From: a virus
DNA: 61,225 bases
IMG/VR virus record: IMGVR_UViG_3300048838_000781
Span: 1 to 61,225 of that record
Strand: one strand, 5' to 3'
The notes beneath the pieces are model-generated. The model had not been told where the DNA came from. It was given only the letters and a program-made list of their open reading frames with translations, and ran no database searches. How positions within the stretch are numbered: the stretch's first letter is position 1; each line of letters starts with the position of its first letter. The position numbers and the translations under genes are program-made. Shown piece by piece: positions 23,540 through 31,850 of the stretch.

Positions 23540-25245
23540 CCGCCGCAGCCGTCCTGCTGCCGATGGACGCAGAGCCCGAAGCGCCCCAGTCGGCACCGAC
23601 CGCCTACGACGACATCGAGGCCATGGTCTCAGCGCGCAACGCAGCGATCGAGCACTGGCGCGCGTTCTTCGTCGCCCTGGAGGGCGCCCACGAGCACCGG
23701 CGGCTCGCCCAGGACACGATGATGCAGGCCTGCCAGGGGTTCGGCTTCTCCTCGCACGTTGGAGACGACAGCATCTCGGCGTTCGCCAAGGCGACCGAGC
23801 TGCCGAGCATCGGTCGGCTCTTCTCGACCGCGGTGCAGCTTGTCGACATTCGGATGTGGTCCGCTGTCCTCGATCGCTCCGGCCTCGAGTACCTGATGGA
23901 CAAGCAGGCCAAGCAGGAGTGGTCGAAGCAACTCGCCTTCATCGCTGGTCCCGAGATCGATCCGCGAACGCCAGACGACGCGCTGGAGCCGATCGGCGGC
24001 GTCCCCGGAAAGCTCCCGCCGTTCACCGCCGAGAACGTCCGCGCCAGTATCCGCCAGTGGCGTGAGGAGTCGATCGAGACGTTCGCCCGAGGAGTCGCGA
24101 ACGTGTTCAGCGCGCTCGACTCCCGCTTCAAGTCGCACGACGGATTCAAGGTCGGCTCGCGCGTGATCCTCGGCAGGATGTTCTCCGAGTGGGGATCCTC
24201 GCGGTACGAGACCATCGATTCCTTCGTCGACGTCGAGCGTGCCTTCATGGTCCTGGACGGCGTCCCGCGGCCCGAGATCGATCCTTGGCGAGGAGTCACC
24301 GACGAGGACCTCGCCAAGATGCACCCGAAGCTCCGTGCCTGCTACCACCAGGTGGAAGGGGAAACCGCGTGGCACTTCGGCCTGTCAGGGATCCTGCGGC
24401 GCCGTCGGTCCACTCCGCACCAGTCCGAGCACGAGTCTCCCTACATGAAGGTGCGCGTGTTCAAGAACGGCAACGCGCACCTGTGGTTCAAGCGCCCGGA
24501 CCTCGTGGCTTCGATCAACGCCCTGCTCGCCGACTACTACGGCGGAGCGCTGGGCTACGGCCGTGAGAGCTACGACGAGGACGGGCAGGTCGTCGAGCCC
24601 GCCAAGACCTCGTTGCTCGACTCCGCGGTCGATCGGCCGGCAGCGAAGAACCTCGGCTTCTACCAGACCCCGCCCGAGCTCGCCGCGCGAGTGATCGAGC
24701 TTGCAGGGATCGCAGGCGGCCATCGGGTCTTGGAGCCATCGGCTGGCACCGGAGCGCTCATCTCCGCGGCCCTCAAGAGTCTGGCCCGGACCGGCAAGGG
24801 GATCGGTCCGCTGCTCGCCAGGGCGTTCGATCTCGAGGAAGTCGGCGGCCCCGTTCAGATCGTTGCAGTCGAGCTCGATCCCAAGCGGGCGGCCGGGCTG
24901 ATGGGAAGCCATCCTTGGATCCGCGTCGTACCGGGTGACTTCCTCTCGATCGAGCCTGAGCAGCTCGGCGAGTTCGACCGGATCGTGATGAACCCGCCGT
25001 TCGACCGTGGGCGAGACCTCGACCACGTCGCTCACGCTCTCCGGTTCCTCAAGCCCGGCGGCACCCTGGTTTCGATCACGTCGGCGTCTGCTCGGTATTC
25101 GTCGACGTCTCGCGGCTCGGAGTTCCGCAAGCGCCTCGAGTCCCTGCCGCACCGATGGGCGGACCTGCCGCCAGGCTCGTTCAAAGACGCCGGAACGATG
25201 GTCAACACCTGCCTGCTTCGAGTGGGGACCAACTCATGGTTCTGA
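23536..25245 (+). CDS. DUF4942-type domain fused to N6-adenine DNA methyltransferase
   Basis: 569 aa from the ATG at 23536. The N-terminal half (about 30-300) matches the DUF4942 type found joined to phage methyltransferases: an early helical domain, then YMKVRVFKNGNAHLWFKRPD. The C-terminal half is a SAM methyltransferase: entry FYQTPPELAARVIELAGI, motif I LEPSAGTGAL (399-408), acidic VELDPKRA, and catalytic NPPF (486-489). It would methylate adenine in DNA, protecting phage DNA from restriction or tagging it. No restriction enzyme is beside it, so it acts alone. Confidence 0.85.
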   Translation: MTAAAVLLPMDAEPEAPQSAPTAYDDIEAMVSARNAAIEHWRAFFVALEGAHEHRRLAQDTMMQACQGFGFSSHVGDDSISAFAKATELPSIGRLFSTAVQLVDIRMWSAVLDRSGLEYLMDKQAKQEWSKQLAFIAGPEIDPRTPDDALEPIGGVPGKLPPFTAENVRASIRQWREESIETFARGVANVFSALDSRFKSHDGFKVGSRVILGRMFSEWGSSRYETIDSFVDVERAFMVLDGVPRPEIDPWRGVTDEDLAKMHPKLRACYHQVEGETAWHFGLSGILRRRRSTPHQSEHESPYMKVRVFKNGNAHLWFKRPDLVASINALLADYYGGALGYGRESYDEDGQVVEPAKTSLLDSAVDRPAAKNLGFYQTPPELAARVIELAGIAGGHRVLEPSAGTGALISAALKSLARTGKGIGPLLARAFDLEEVGGPVQIVAVELDPKRAAGLMGSHPWIRVVPGDFLSIEPEQLGEFDRIVMNPPFDRGRDLDHVAHALRFLKPGGTLVSITSASARYSSTSRGSEFRKRLESLPHRWADLPPGSFKDAGTMVNTCLLRVGTNSWF

Positions 25246-25595
25246 AGTCCCCGACGCCCCCGATCCAATTCCCGCAGGAGCCCACTCCTACGCTGACCAA
25301 GGATGCCTCCAGCGTAAGCGCCATCGAGGCGGGCTCTGGTGTTCGGCGCTGCGGCGGCTGTAATGGCGCAGAGGCACCCGGCGAATCCCGGACTCCCGAT
25401 CGTGTGGGGGAGGTCGATCCCGACCTCTCGTCGGCTGCGATCGGGAGTTCGGGAGTAGTCGTCAACTTCGACGCGATCACCTGCCCTGCATTCCGCTCGA
25501 GGCCTTGCCGCTGCCTCGATCACCGCGCTGCCAGGCACGTGATTCGCCCCGATCTCCCACTCTTCGACACCGATCCAGACGGAGACGCAGCATGA
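25236..25595 (+). CDS. hypothetical protein
   Basis: 119 aa from the ATG at 25236, overlapping the methyltransferase end by 10 bp. Mostly low-complexity and probably disordered, with Cys clusters (RRCGGCNG, RPCRCLDH) that could bind a metal. ATGA overlap with the next gene supports coding. Confidence 0.5.
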   Translation: MVLKSPTPPIQFPQEPTPTLTKDASSVSAIEAGSGVRRCGGCNGAEAPGESRTPDRVGEVDPDLSSAAIGSSGVVVNFDAITCPAFRSRPCRCLDHRAARHVIRPDLPLFDTDPDGDAA

Positions 25596-25798
25596 GCAAG
25601 AGACGGACCCTCGACTTGGTCCGCGGATCCGTTCTGATCCGTTTCCCCTACGCCGACGACGAGGGCGAATCCATTCGCTCCCTATGCCGCAGGCACGGCG
25701 CTCGGTGGTCGCCCGAGCAGAAGGCCTGGGTGATCCCAGAATCGAAGTCCGACGCCCTCGTCACTGCTCTGCGACGGCTCGAGTTCGAGGTGGTGTGA
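25592..25798 (+). CDS. DUF5710/HARP-like small protein
   Basis: 68 aa. SVLIRFPYADDEGESIRSLC then GARWSPEQKAWVIPE has the pattern seen in DUF5710 and in the HARP domain of annealing helicases (K/R-rich strand, GARW-P-KAW). In such proteins it contacts nucleic acid. Here it is free-standing. Coupled to both neighbours. Confidence 0.65.
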   Translation: MSKRRTLDLVRGSVLIRFPYADDEGESIRSLCRRHGARWSPEQKAWVIPESKSDALVTALRRLEFEVV

Positions 25799-26871
25799 TG
25801 GTCGCTCGCGACAATCGCCGCTACTCGAAGGTCTCTCGCCGAGTTTGGAACGACGCGCGGTTTCGATCTCTGAGTGCTCCGCCACCGAACGGCCAAACGC
25901 TCTGGCTGCGACTCCTCACCGGCCCCGAGCTCACGGTGATCCCCGGCGTGATTCCCGCCGGCGAGGCCGGCCTGGCCGAAGCCATCGGATGGGACCTAGA
26001 AGGCTTCCGGGAAGCCTTCCGGGAAGTCTTCCGGGAAGGGTTGGCGGAAGCCGACTGGAAAGCCCGCCTCATCTGGGTGCCGAAGGCTATCGAGCACAAC
26101 GATCCGGAGAGCCCGAACGTCGTCAAGTCCTGGGCTATCGCATGGGACGAAGTACCCGAGTGCGACCTCAAAATCGTCATCTGGCAGGCCCTCCACGACC
26201 ACATGCAAACCAAAGGGGGATCGTGGTTTACGGCATTCAACGAGGCATGCCCGAAGCCTTTCGGTAAGGCTTCCCGGAAGCCTTCGGCGAAGGCATGGGC
26301 TAATCAGGAGCAGGAGCAGGAGCAGGAACAGGAGCAGGAAGAAGATACCTCCTCACTTCGTTCGGAGGTTTGCGCGGAGTCGGCCATGCCGACATCCACG
26401 CCGCACCAGCCGTCCGCGGCTGTGGTCGATGACCCGGTGGTGATGACTTTCCCCGTGGACGGGGACAAGGACCGGCCGGATTGGGGGCTTCGCTCCTCCA
26501 AGCTCGCTGAGTGGCGAGAGAGCTACCCGAGCCTCGACGTGCCGGCCCAGCTGCGTCTTGCCCGGCAGTGGATCCTCGACAACCCGAGCCGGCGCAAGAC
26601 CGCAAGCGGGATGCCGCGCTTCCTCGGCTCGTGGCTCTCCCGAGCGCAGAACCAAGGACCTCCTCAGCCTCACCGCTCCGGGCTCGGCCCCCCACGTCCA
26701 GCTCCAGTCGGCGTTCACGTCCTGCCGGCCACCGATGCCGACCGCAAGGACGGCGTTGACCGGTTCAACCAGCAAACCAACACGCTGGAGCGCTGGAACG
26801 CAGCGAAGCGCCAGTGGGTGCCGCTACCGCCGATTCCTCAGGCCAGCACTGCAACCGGAGGTGTCCAGTGA
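25798..26871 (+). CDS. phage replication initiator-like protein with internal iterons
   Basis: 357 aa from the ATG at 25798 (TGATG overlap). The N-terminal part (YSKVSRRVWNDARFRSLSAP then GQTLWLRLLTG) is the winged-helix-like start of phage O-type replication proteins. The middle holds repeats: FREAFREVFREG, then a Lys-rich piece and a run of alternating Glu and Gln (about residues 170-182), then a disordered linker and a C-terminal part likely to contact the loader. Immediately downstream is a DnaC-like loader, the same order as lambda O-P. The repeats are palindromic at DNA level and are candidates for the origin. Confidence 0.75.
   Translation: MVARDNRRYSKVSRRVWNDARFRSLSAPPPNGQTLWLRLLTGPELTVIPGVIPAGEAGLAEAIGWDLEGFREAFREVFREGLAEADWKARLIWVPKAIEHNDPESPNVVKSWAIAWDEVPECDLKIVIWQALHDHMQTKGGSWFTAFNEACPKPFGKASRKPSAKAWANQEQEQEQEQEQEEDTSSLRSEVCAESAMPTSTPHQPSAAVVDDPVVMTFPVDGDKDRPDWGLRSSKLAEWRESYPSLDVPAQLRLARQWILDNPSRRKTASGMPRFLGSWLSRAQNQGPPQPHRSGLGPPRPAPVGVHVLPATDADRKDGVDRFNQQTNTLERWNAAKRQWVPLPPIPQASTATGGVQ
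26002..26037. repeat. three tandem 12-bp iterons, candidate replication origin
   Basis: GGCTTCCGGGAA, GCCTTCCGGGAA and GTCTTCCGGGAA stand head to tail, each 12 bp and exactly four codons. Each core CTTCC-G-GGAAG is itself an inverted repeat. Confidence 0.65.
26256..26294. repeat. second cluster of origin-like palindromes
   Basis: GCCTT-TCGGT-AAGGC (26256-26270), GGCTTCC-C-GGAAGCC (26268-26282) and GCCTTCG-G-CGAAGGC (26280-26294) overlap by 3 bp each. The middle one is the exact reverse complement of 26002-26016 in the first cluster. Confidence 0.6.
26305..26343. repeat. in-frame CAGGAG hexamer repeat
   Basis: About six CAG-GAG/GAA units code for alternating Gln-Glu in the replication protein. 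The unit is 6 bp, so changes in copy number keep the frame. Right after the palindromes of the candidate origin. Confidence 0.7.
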
Positions 26872-27620
26872 AGCCCATCGGGAACATCTCGCCGAGCGTT
26901 CCTTCGCGTCCAGCGAGACCTGAGCTCAGCGATTCCCAGGCTGCTGCAGCTCGAGCCGCCGAGACGGATGCCGCACTCGATCGCGTGCATCGTTTCCGCC
27001 GCGAGGTCGAGGACCGCAGGGCATCGGCAATGGCAGAGAGGGCGGCGGATCCTCGTCCCTGGATCGGCCTCGAGTGTGGTGTCCCGCCGAGAATCTGCGC
27101 TGACATCGATCCAGGCTACGGGCCATGCGTGCACTCCGTCGCCCAGTCCTGGAAAGGCGACCCGTGGCTACTCGCGATCATCGGGACGCGAGGCACTGGC
27201 AAGACCTACCTGGCGGTGTCGGTCCTGGCGCGGCTCGCCGCCGAGCACCCTCCGGAGTACCGCAACTCCTGGAAGGGGTTGTGGGTCGACTGCGTCGAAG
27301 CCCTCGACTCGATCCGAGCCGAGATCGGCACTGATCGCGACGGCAAAACGATCAACGCGCTGATGCGGGCCAACGTCCTGGTCCTCGACGACGTTGGCAG
27401 CGACCGGATCACCCGTGACAGCTCGGCGTTCCGCTCTGAGCGTCTGGCTCTCGTCCTGCGGCACCGGTACAACCACCTGCTCCCGACCATCATCACGGCG
27501 AACGTCCAACACCTCGACGACATCGCTCCGGGCGACGAGCGGTTGCAGCGTCGTATTGCCGACTGCGAAAAGATCCATCTCGAAGGCGAGATCCTGCAGC
27601 CGAAGCGGAGGTCGCCATGA
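26868..27620 (+). CDS. DnaC-like helicase loader (AAA+ ATPase)
   Basis: 250 aa from the GTG at 26868, overlapping the upstream stop. Walker A IGTRGTGKT (to 113), Walker B VLVLDDVGSD (170-179), sensor 1 PTIITANVQ and an Arg finger region DERLQRRIADC. It loads the host replicative helicase at the phage origin. Directly follows the initiator-like gene, as in O-P modules. Confidence 0.88.
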   Translation: MKPIGNISPSVPSRPARPELSDSQAAAARAAETDAALDRVHRFRREVEDRRASAMAERAADPRPWIGLECGVPPRICADIDPGYGPCVHSVAQSWKGDPWLLAIIGTRGTGKTYLAVSVLARLAAEHPPEYRNSWKGLWVDCVEALDSIRAEIGTDRDGKTINALMRANVLVLDDVGSDRITRDSSAFRSERLALVLRHRYNHLLPTIITANVQHLDDIAPGDERLQRRIADCEKIHLEGEILQPKRRSP

Positions 27621-27940
27621 ACGATCTCGCCCTGCTGGCTGCCACGCCGTCCCGCTCCTGCTCGTGCGTCCTCCCGGACGACACCGGCAGCAGCTCCGGC
27701 TGGCACACCCGCGAGCTCGGCGACCAGGGCTGTTTCGAGGTCGGCTCAGGTTCTGAGGAGCGCTCACCCGATGGCAGTGTGGAGTACACCTGCAACCGCG
27801 GCACGGGTCGCCACTGCTGCATCAACTCGGGCGAACGCTGCATCTACTCCGGCACGGTCGCAGCGGTCGAGCCGTGCCCTCGCTACCGCGCCGCCTGCGC
27901 CGTCGATGCGATCCGAAAGGCGGAAGACCGTGCAGCCTGA
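27617..27940 (+). CDS. Cys-rich hypothetical protein
   Basis: 107 aa, ATGA overlap with the loader gene. Nine Cys (for example SRSCSCVLPD, YTCNRGTGRHCCIN, ERCIYS, EPCPRY, AACAVD), so probably zinc-binding or disulphide-bonded; no signal peptide is seen. Function unknown. Confidence 0.6.
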   Translation: MNDLALLAATPSRSCSCVLPDDTGSSSGWHTRELGDQGCFEVGSGSEERSPDGSVEYTCNRGTGRHCCINSGERCIYSGTVAAVEPCPRYRAACAVDAIRKAEDRAA

Positions 27941-28244
27941 CCAGCAGCTCTTCGCCGCTCTCGATCGAAGCTCGAAGCCGCTGCGCGTCTGGTCGACCGT
28001 CCTCAACTGCCGCGTGCTCTTCGCTGGCGACCGCACGCGCATCCACCCGCTCAACCCCTACCCGGTCTACCGCTCCACCGACCTGCGCGCGATCCTGCGC
28101 CTGAAGCCCGACGCCCAAGCGCTGCGCATCCTCCACGAGGTCAAGCGACAGCTCGGCCGAGACGCCCGAATCGTCGGTATCGAGCCCGACCGTCTCAAGC
28201 CCTCCCCTCAACCGCAGCAGCAAGCTGCACTTTTCGATCAATGA
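27930..28244 (+). CDS. hypothetical protein
   Basis: 104 aa from the GTG at 27930 with a CGGAAG site, overlapping the previous gene by 11 bp. Basic middle, Gln-rich end (PSPQPQQQAALFDQ); the last residues resemble the clamp-binding motif QxxLF (QAALF), which would tether it to the host beta clamp (inference). Confidence 0.6.
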   Translation: MQPDQQLFAALDRSSKPLRVWSTVLNCRVLFAGDRTRIHPLNPYPVYRSTDLRAILRLKPDAQALRILHEVKRQLGRDARIVGIEPDRLKPSPQPQQQAALFDQ

Positions 28245-28288
28245 CGCCTGTGTGGGGGCCTGATACCCACAACGGAAAGGACTGAACC

Positions 28289-29143
28289 ATGACCTACGCC
28301 TCCGAACCGCCGCGACTGCGGCAACGCCACCAGCGCCGATCCTCTGGCCGCGACTCCGAGACCAGCTTCATCTCGTGGGTGGTCCTCGCCATCCTGGTTC
28401 TCGCCGCACTCTTCGTGAGCGTGGACGCAGCACGGGCTGCGACCTACACGCCGCCCCCCCAGCACTTCTGCGTCGCGATCGGGGAACCCCCAGGCGTGTT
28501 CGACCTCTCGGTGCTCCCCAAGTCGCCAACCGACCGGGACTGGGTCGAGCTCAGATACCTGACCCACGATGGACAGAGGAACCCCGGCGCCTGGCGAGGG
28601 ACTTCCGACAATCACACTCCCGAGTGGGCCGTTGATCTCGCAGAGCTCGGCTACGACGTCGACGTCGTTGCGACCAGAGACGCCTACTGCGCCCAGGACA
28701 CGGAAATCCAGCAGCGGGCCCGAGCGGTTCGGATCGCCGGCGACATGTCGACCCCCTTCGAGCCTGGATTCTGGGCATGGGGACGAAAGTCGTGGGACGT
28801 GGTCGCCTGGGAGACCTTCCTGCAGTACAACCGGCGGGCTCTGCAGATCAACCTCGGACCTTCCGACGCTGGACTCTTCGAAGCCGTCGTGAGGCGCCAG
28901 CTCGCCCTCGCCATCGAGGCCTGCGACAAGGGCACCGGCATTGCCACGACCAACGCCGCCGGTAACTGGCAACGCAACAAGGGCGGATCCTGCAGGCCGA
29001 CAGCTTGGACCAGAGCCGGCAAGCCCGATCTCGGTTGGGCGAGACCGATCCGAATCGAGATGCCAGACCGCGAGCTCGGACCCGTCTTCGAGCCGGGCCG
29101 CCTCTCCACCGGATTCCTCTCGACGGACACGATTCGCCGGTGA
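28289..29143 (+). CDS. membrane-anchored protein upstream of endolysin
   Basis: 284 aa. Basic N-terminus, then one hydrophobic helix (ISWVVLAILVLAALFVSVDA, about residues 28-47), so it is anchored in the inner membrane with about 235 residues outside. Several Trp and four Cys in the outer part. It overlaps the endolysin start. It may serve lysis or cell-surface change; it does not look like a holin (one helix, large outer domain). An AAAGGA site precedes the ATG. Confidence 0.7.
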   Translation: MTYASEPPRLRQRHQRRSSGRDSETSFISWVVLAILVLAALFVSVDAARAATYTPPPQHFCVAIGEPPGVFDLSVLPKSPTDRDWVELRYLTHDGQRNPGAWRGTSDNHTPEWAVDLAELGYDVDVVATRDAYCAQDTEIQQRARAVRIAGDMSTPFEPGFWAWGRKSWDVVAWETFLQYNRRALQINLGPSDAGLFEAVVRRQLALAIEACDKGTGIATTNAAGNWQRNKGGSCRPTAWTRAGKPDLGWARPIRIEMPDRELGPVFEPGRLSTGFLSTDTIRR

Positions 29144-29715
29144 AGCGGGCCCATCTCCTCCCGCACGAGTACCAGGCCGCGGCGATGGTCCTGGATTGCG
29201 ATGTCCACGCGATCCAGGCCTTCGCCGAGGTCGAGGCCGGACCCTACGGGCCGTGGATGCCCGACGGCGACCACCCCGTGGTCCTCTTCGAGCGCCACGT
29301 CTTTTGCCGCCTGACCCACGGCGTCTACGACGACGTCGAGCCCGGCCTCTCGAATCCCAAGCCGGGAGGCTACGGCGCCCACGCCGACCAGCCCGCCCGC
29401 CTCGCTCGGGCCCGCGAGCTTGACGACGAGGCCGCCGTCAAGGCCACCTCATGGGGGCTCTTCCAGGTGATGGGCTTCAACCACCGCCTCGCCGGGTACG
29501 CGGTCCTCGCGGACTTCGAAGCATCGATGCGCGAGGAGGTTTGCTGGCACCTCGGAGCATTCGCCTGCTTCGTCGGCTCGCAGCCGAAGCTCGCCGCCGC
29601 CATTCGGCGACACGACTGGTGGACTGCAGCCCGGCTCTACAACGGCAAGGACCACGCCAAGCACGACTACGCCGGCAGGCTCACCCGTGCCTACCAGCGA
29701 CACGCTTCGGTCTGA
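29140..29715 (+). CDS. endolysin, N-acetylmuramidase (DUF3380 type)
   Basis: 191 aa from the GTG at 29140 (overlaps the upstream stop). QAFAEVEAGPYG holds the likely catalytic Glu, VLFERHVFCRL and TSWGLFQVMGFNHRLAGY are strong marks of the N-acetylmuramidase family (Pfam 11860). It cuts the glycan strands of peptidoglycan at the end of the lytic cycle. There is no signal peptide, so it needs a holin. It lies before the packaging genes, not at the end of the late operon. Confidence 0.9.
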   Translation: MKRAHLLPHEYQAAAMVLDCDVHAIQAFAEVEAGPYGPWMPDGDHPVVLFERHVFCRLTHGVYDDVEPGLSNPKPGGYGAHADQPARLARARELDDEAAVKATSWGLFQVMGFNHRLAGYAVLADFEASMREEVCWHLGAFACFVGSQPKLAAAIRRHDWWTAARLYNGKDHAKHDYAGRLTRAYQRHASV

Positions 29716-29729
29716 GGAGAACGAAAGCG

Positions 29730-30854
29730 ATGGCAGACAAGGACCGAAGCTCCAATCCCGAGGTGATTCTCATCAACGAGATCGCCGCCAAGATTCTCGA
29801 AGGCCGCTACGTCGGGACCTACCACCGCGAATTCAAGCACCTCCTCCCCGTCAAGGATCCAAGCGGTGGGCACAACTGGCAGGTGCTCGACGAGGCCGCT
29901 CGGCTCGCCTGCGGGTTCGACGTGTCCGGGTCGCAGAGTCGGTTTCGTGAAGCCTACGACGCAGCTACGATCTCTCCGATACCCGGCATCTCGACCGGAT
30001 GGATGGGCACCGAGCAGCAATCGCGGATCTATGGCGAGTATCACTACCTCGGGTGGATGATCGCCTGGCGCAACGGCGTCTCGGCGGCTCGCAAGTGGCT
30101 GGAGATGTTCCACCTGCTCCTCGAGGCGAGCGCTGCCCCGGATGGGCGCGTGATGTGGGTCGGACAGCGCTCAGCCGTCCCCGGATCTGGCGGTCCACGA
30201 TGGCTGGACGCTTGCCTCGCGGTCGCGCGAGGCGGCAGCATCGAGAGGTGGCGCAAGGGCTGGGGGTGGCCGCCGACCTGGCAGTTGCTCCGGCACTTCG
30301 CGCCGCAGGTCCGCGAGATCCATCAGGGGATCAGCGAACAGCTCAAAATCGGCGGATCTGACGCGATGGCGCGCGGCTTCAAGTTCAGGACCCCGCAATG
30401 GTGGCTCTATTCACCCAGCGGCGACCTGATGGCGACGTGGACCGACCGCACGGTCAACGGACAGACGCCGCCGATGCTCGCCGCCGTGCGCGTTGGTGAC
30501 GAGATCCGCTGGTTCCCACGCAATGGTGGGGACACCCGCGAGCGGGCAGGAAGCGGGAAACCAGGCGACCGCGCGAATCTCGATGCCACGATCGAGAACG
30601 GAATGCTACGGCTACGGTACGAGGCTACCCGCTCGCGGCCGAGCCCCGATGAAGTCGAGGTAGCGATCCCTGAAGGATCGCGACTAGTGACACTGCACGA
30701 GGACGGCACCGTCACCGAGTCCGTGATCGGCGCAGTGGACGCGCCACAGCCAGCCGAACCGCCGCGGCCTCCGACCGCAACCAGCGCGCTGAGAGTCACG
30801 CTCGAGATTCGCGACGGCGTGACCAGCGTCATCTCCACGGAGCCGATCCTGTGA
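29730..30854 (+). CDS. hypothetical protein
   Basis: 374 aa with a strong GAGGAGA site. Trp-rich helical N-terminal two-thirds (GEYHYLGWMIAWRNG, WRKGWGWPPTWQLLRHF); beta-rich C-terminus with a Pro-rich linker. I do not recognise it. It is soluble and precedes RusA and terminase. Confidence 0.65.
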   Translation: MADKDRSSNPEVILINEIAAKILEGRYVGTYHREFKHLLPVKDPSGGHNWQVLDEAARLACGFDVSGSQSRFREAYDAATISPIPGISTGWMGTEQQSRIYGEYHYLGWMIAWRNGVSAARKWLEMFHLLLEASAAPDGRVMWVGQRSAVPGSGGPRWLDACLAVARGGSIERWRKGWGWPPTWQLLRHFAPQVREIHQGISEQLKIGGSDAMARGFKFRTPQWWLYSPSGDLMATWTDRTVNGQTPPMLAAVRVGDEIRWFPRNGGDTRERAGSGKPGDRANLDATIENGMLRLRYEATRSRPSPDEVEVAIPEGSRLVTLHEDGTVTESVIGAVDAPQPAEPPRPPTATSALRVTLEIRDGVTSVISTEPIL

Positions 30855-31045
30855 GCCGCCACGTCGTTCTCAAGTTCTACTCTGCCGAGGCTGTCGTCGC
30901 CGACATGGCCGAGGAGATCCGTCGCGCCATGCGAGATGAAAAGGCGTGGCTCGGACGTACACGGCTGACTCTCCGGCTGAACCGAGAGATCGTCGAGCGC
31001 TTCATCTCGAGGCAGCCTGACATGTTCTCCCCGGAGCGCGAGTGA
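30851..31045 (+). CDS. small hypothetical protein
   Basis: 64 aa from the GTG at 30851 (GTGA overlap). Starts with the same seven residues, MSRHVVL, as the RusA gene that follows. The rest is helical and basic. It also overlaps the RusA start. Confidence 0.55.
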   Translation: MSRHVVLKFYSAEAVVADMAEEIRRAMRDEKAWLGRTRLTLRLNREIVERFISRQPDMFSPERE

Positions 31046-31062
31046 GCCGCCACGTCGTTCTC
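30851..31062. repeat. 21-bp direct repeat at two gene starts
   Basis: Bases 30851-30871 and 31042-31062 are identical (GTGAGCCGCCACGTCGTTCT plus C) and each begins a gene. The unit is 191 bp apart. Confidence 0.9.
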
Positions 31063-31539
31063 GGCACGGCGCGGCCGGAGATCGTCGAGCTTGGACCGGC
31101 CGATGACAAGCCGATCTTCGCCTTCTCTGTTCGTGGGATTCCGAAGGGTCAACCTCGGGGACGAGCGACTATTCGCGGCCGTCACGCCGGCATCTACGAT
31201 CCCGGCACCGCAGACGGATGGAAGGCGCTCGTCGTCAACTCGGGCGCCCGCTTCCGGCCTGCGTCGCCGATCCGATATCCCGTCCGTGTGGTGATCAGCT
31301 TCGCCATGCCTCGACCGAAGAGGCTCATGCGCAAGTCCGACCCGGACGGGCCGATCTGGTGCACCGCGAAGCCCGACGTGGACAACCTCACGAAGGCGGT
31401 GCTCGACGCGCTCACAAACGATGGATGGTGGCTCGACGATTCGATTGTCGTTCAGTGTGACGCCACGAAGCGCTACCACTCGAAGACCGGCAACCCCGGA
31501 GCTGTCATCGCGATCATGGAGGCCCCATGCTCCGCGTGA
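31042..31539 (+). CDS. rusA: RusA-like Holliday junction resolvase
   Basis: 165 aa from the GTG at 31042. VRGIPKGQPRGRATI, SFAMPRPKRLMRKSD and above all KPDVDNLTKAVLDAL then GWWLDDSIVVQ are the RusA active-site regions, with the essential Asp residues. It cleaves four-way junctions formed in phage recombination before packaging; terminase follows. The first seven codons are a duplicate of those at 30851. Confidence 0.93.
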   Translation: MSRHVVLGTARPEIVELGPADDKPIFAFSVRGIPKGQPRGRATIRGRHAGIYDPGTADGWKALVVNSGARFRPASPIRYPVRVVISFAMPRPKRLMRKSDPDGPIWCTAKPDVDNLTKAVLDALTNDGWWLDDSIVVQCDATKRYHSKTGNPGAVIAIMEAPCSA

Positions 31540-31850
31540 GCCTCGAAACCTCCGACCGAGGTCTCGCCCTCGACGCCGTTCGATCCTTCGTCGCTCGCGG
31601 CTACGTTCGCGATCGCCGCCTCTCCCGACCTCTCCAGTGGCGGGTCAGCGTCACCGCCGGCCGGTGGCACTTCGAGTGGATCGAGGAGGACGACCTGGAA
31701 TCCCGGTCCCCGCTATCGAGCACGGACATCGAACGCATCCGTCGGCTTCGCGGTCAGGGCTGGAAGCTCCTCGAGCTCGCGACGGAGTTCGGCGTCACGG
31801 TCTCTGCCATCTCGCGCATCACGGCCGGTGTCCGGAGGACGGCGGCGTGA
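31527..31850 (+). CDS. small protein with C-terminal helix-turn-helix
   Basis: 107 aa overlapping the RusA end by 13 bp. The C-terminal LSSTDIERIRRLRGQGWKLL then ATEFGVTVSAISRITAG is an HTH of the resolvase/IENR type. Possibly DNA-binding partner for packaging; GTGA overlap with the small terminase. Confidence 0.7.
   Translation: MLRVSLETSDRGLALDAVRSFVARGYVRDRRLSRPLQWRVSVTAGRWHFEWIEEDDLESRSPLSSTDIERIRRLRGQGWKLLELATEFGVTVSAISRITAGVRRTAA

Noticed and set aside
23536-25245. Restriction-modification system
   Set aside because: The methyltransferase has no neighbouring endonuclease or specificity subunit; it is better read as an orphan phage enzyme.
26305-26343. CRISPR-like or phase-variable repeat
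   Set aside because: The units are 6 bp without spacers and in frame, so it is a simple coding repeat, not an array or an on-off switch.
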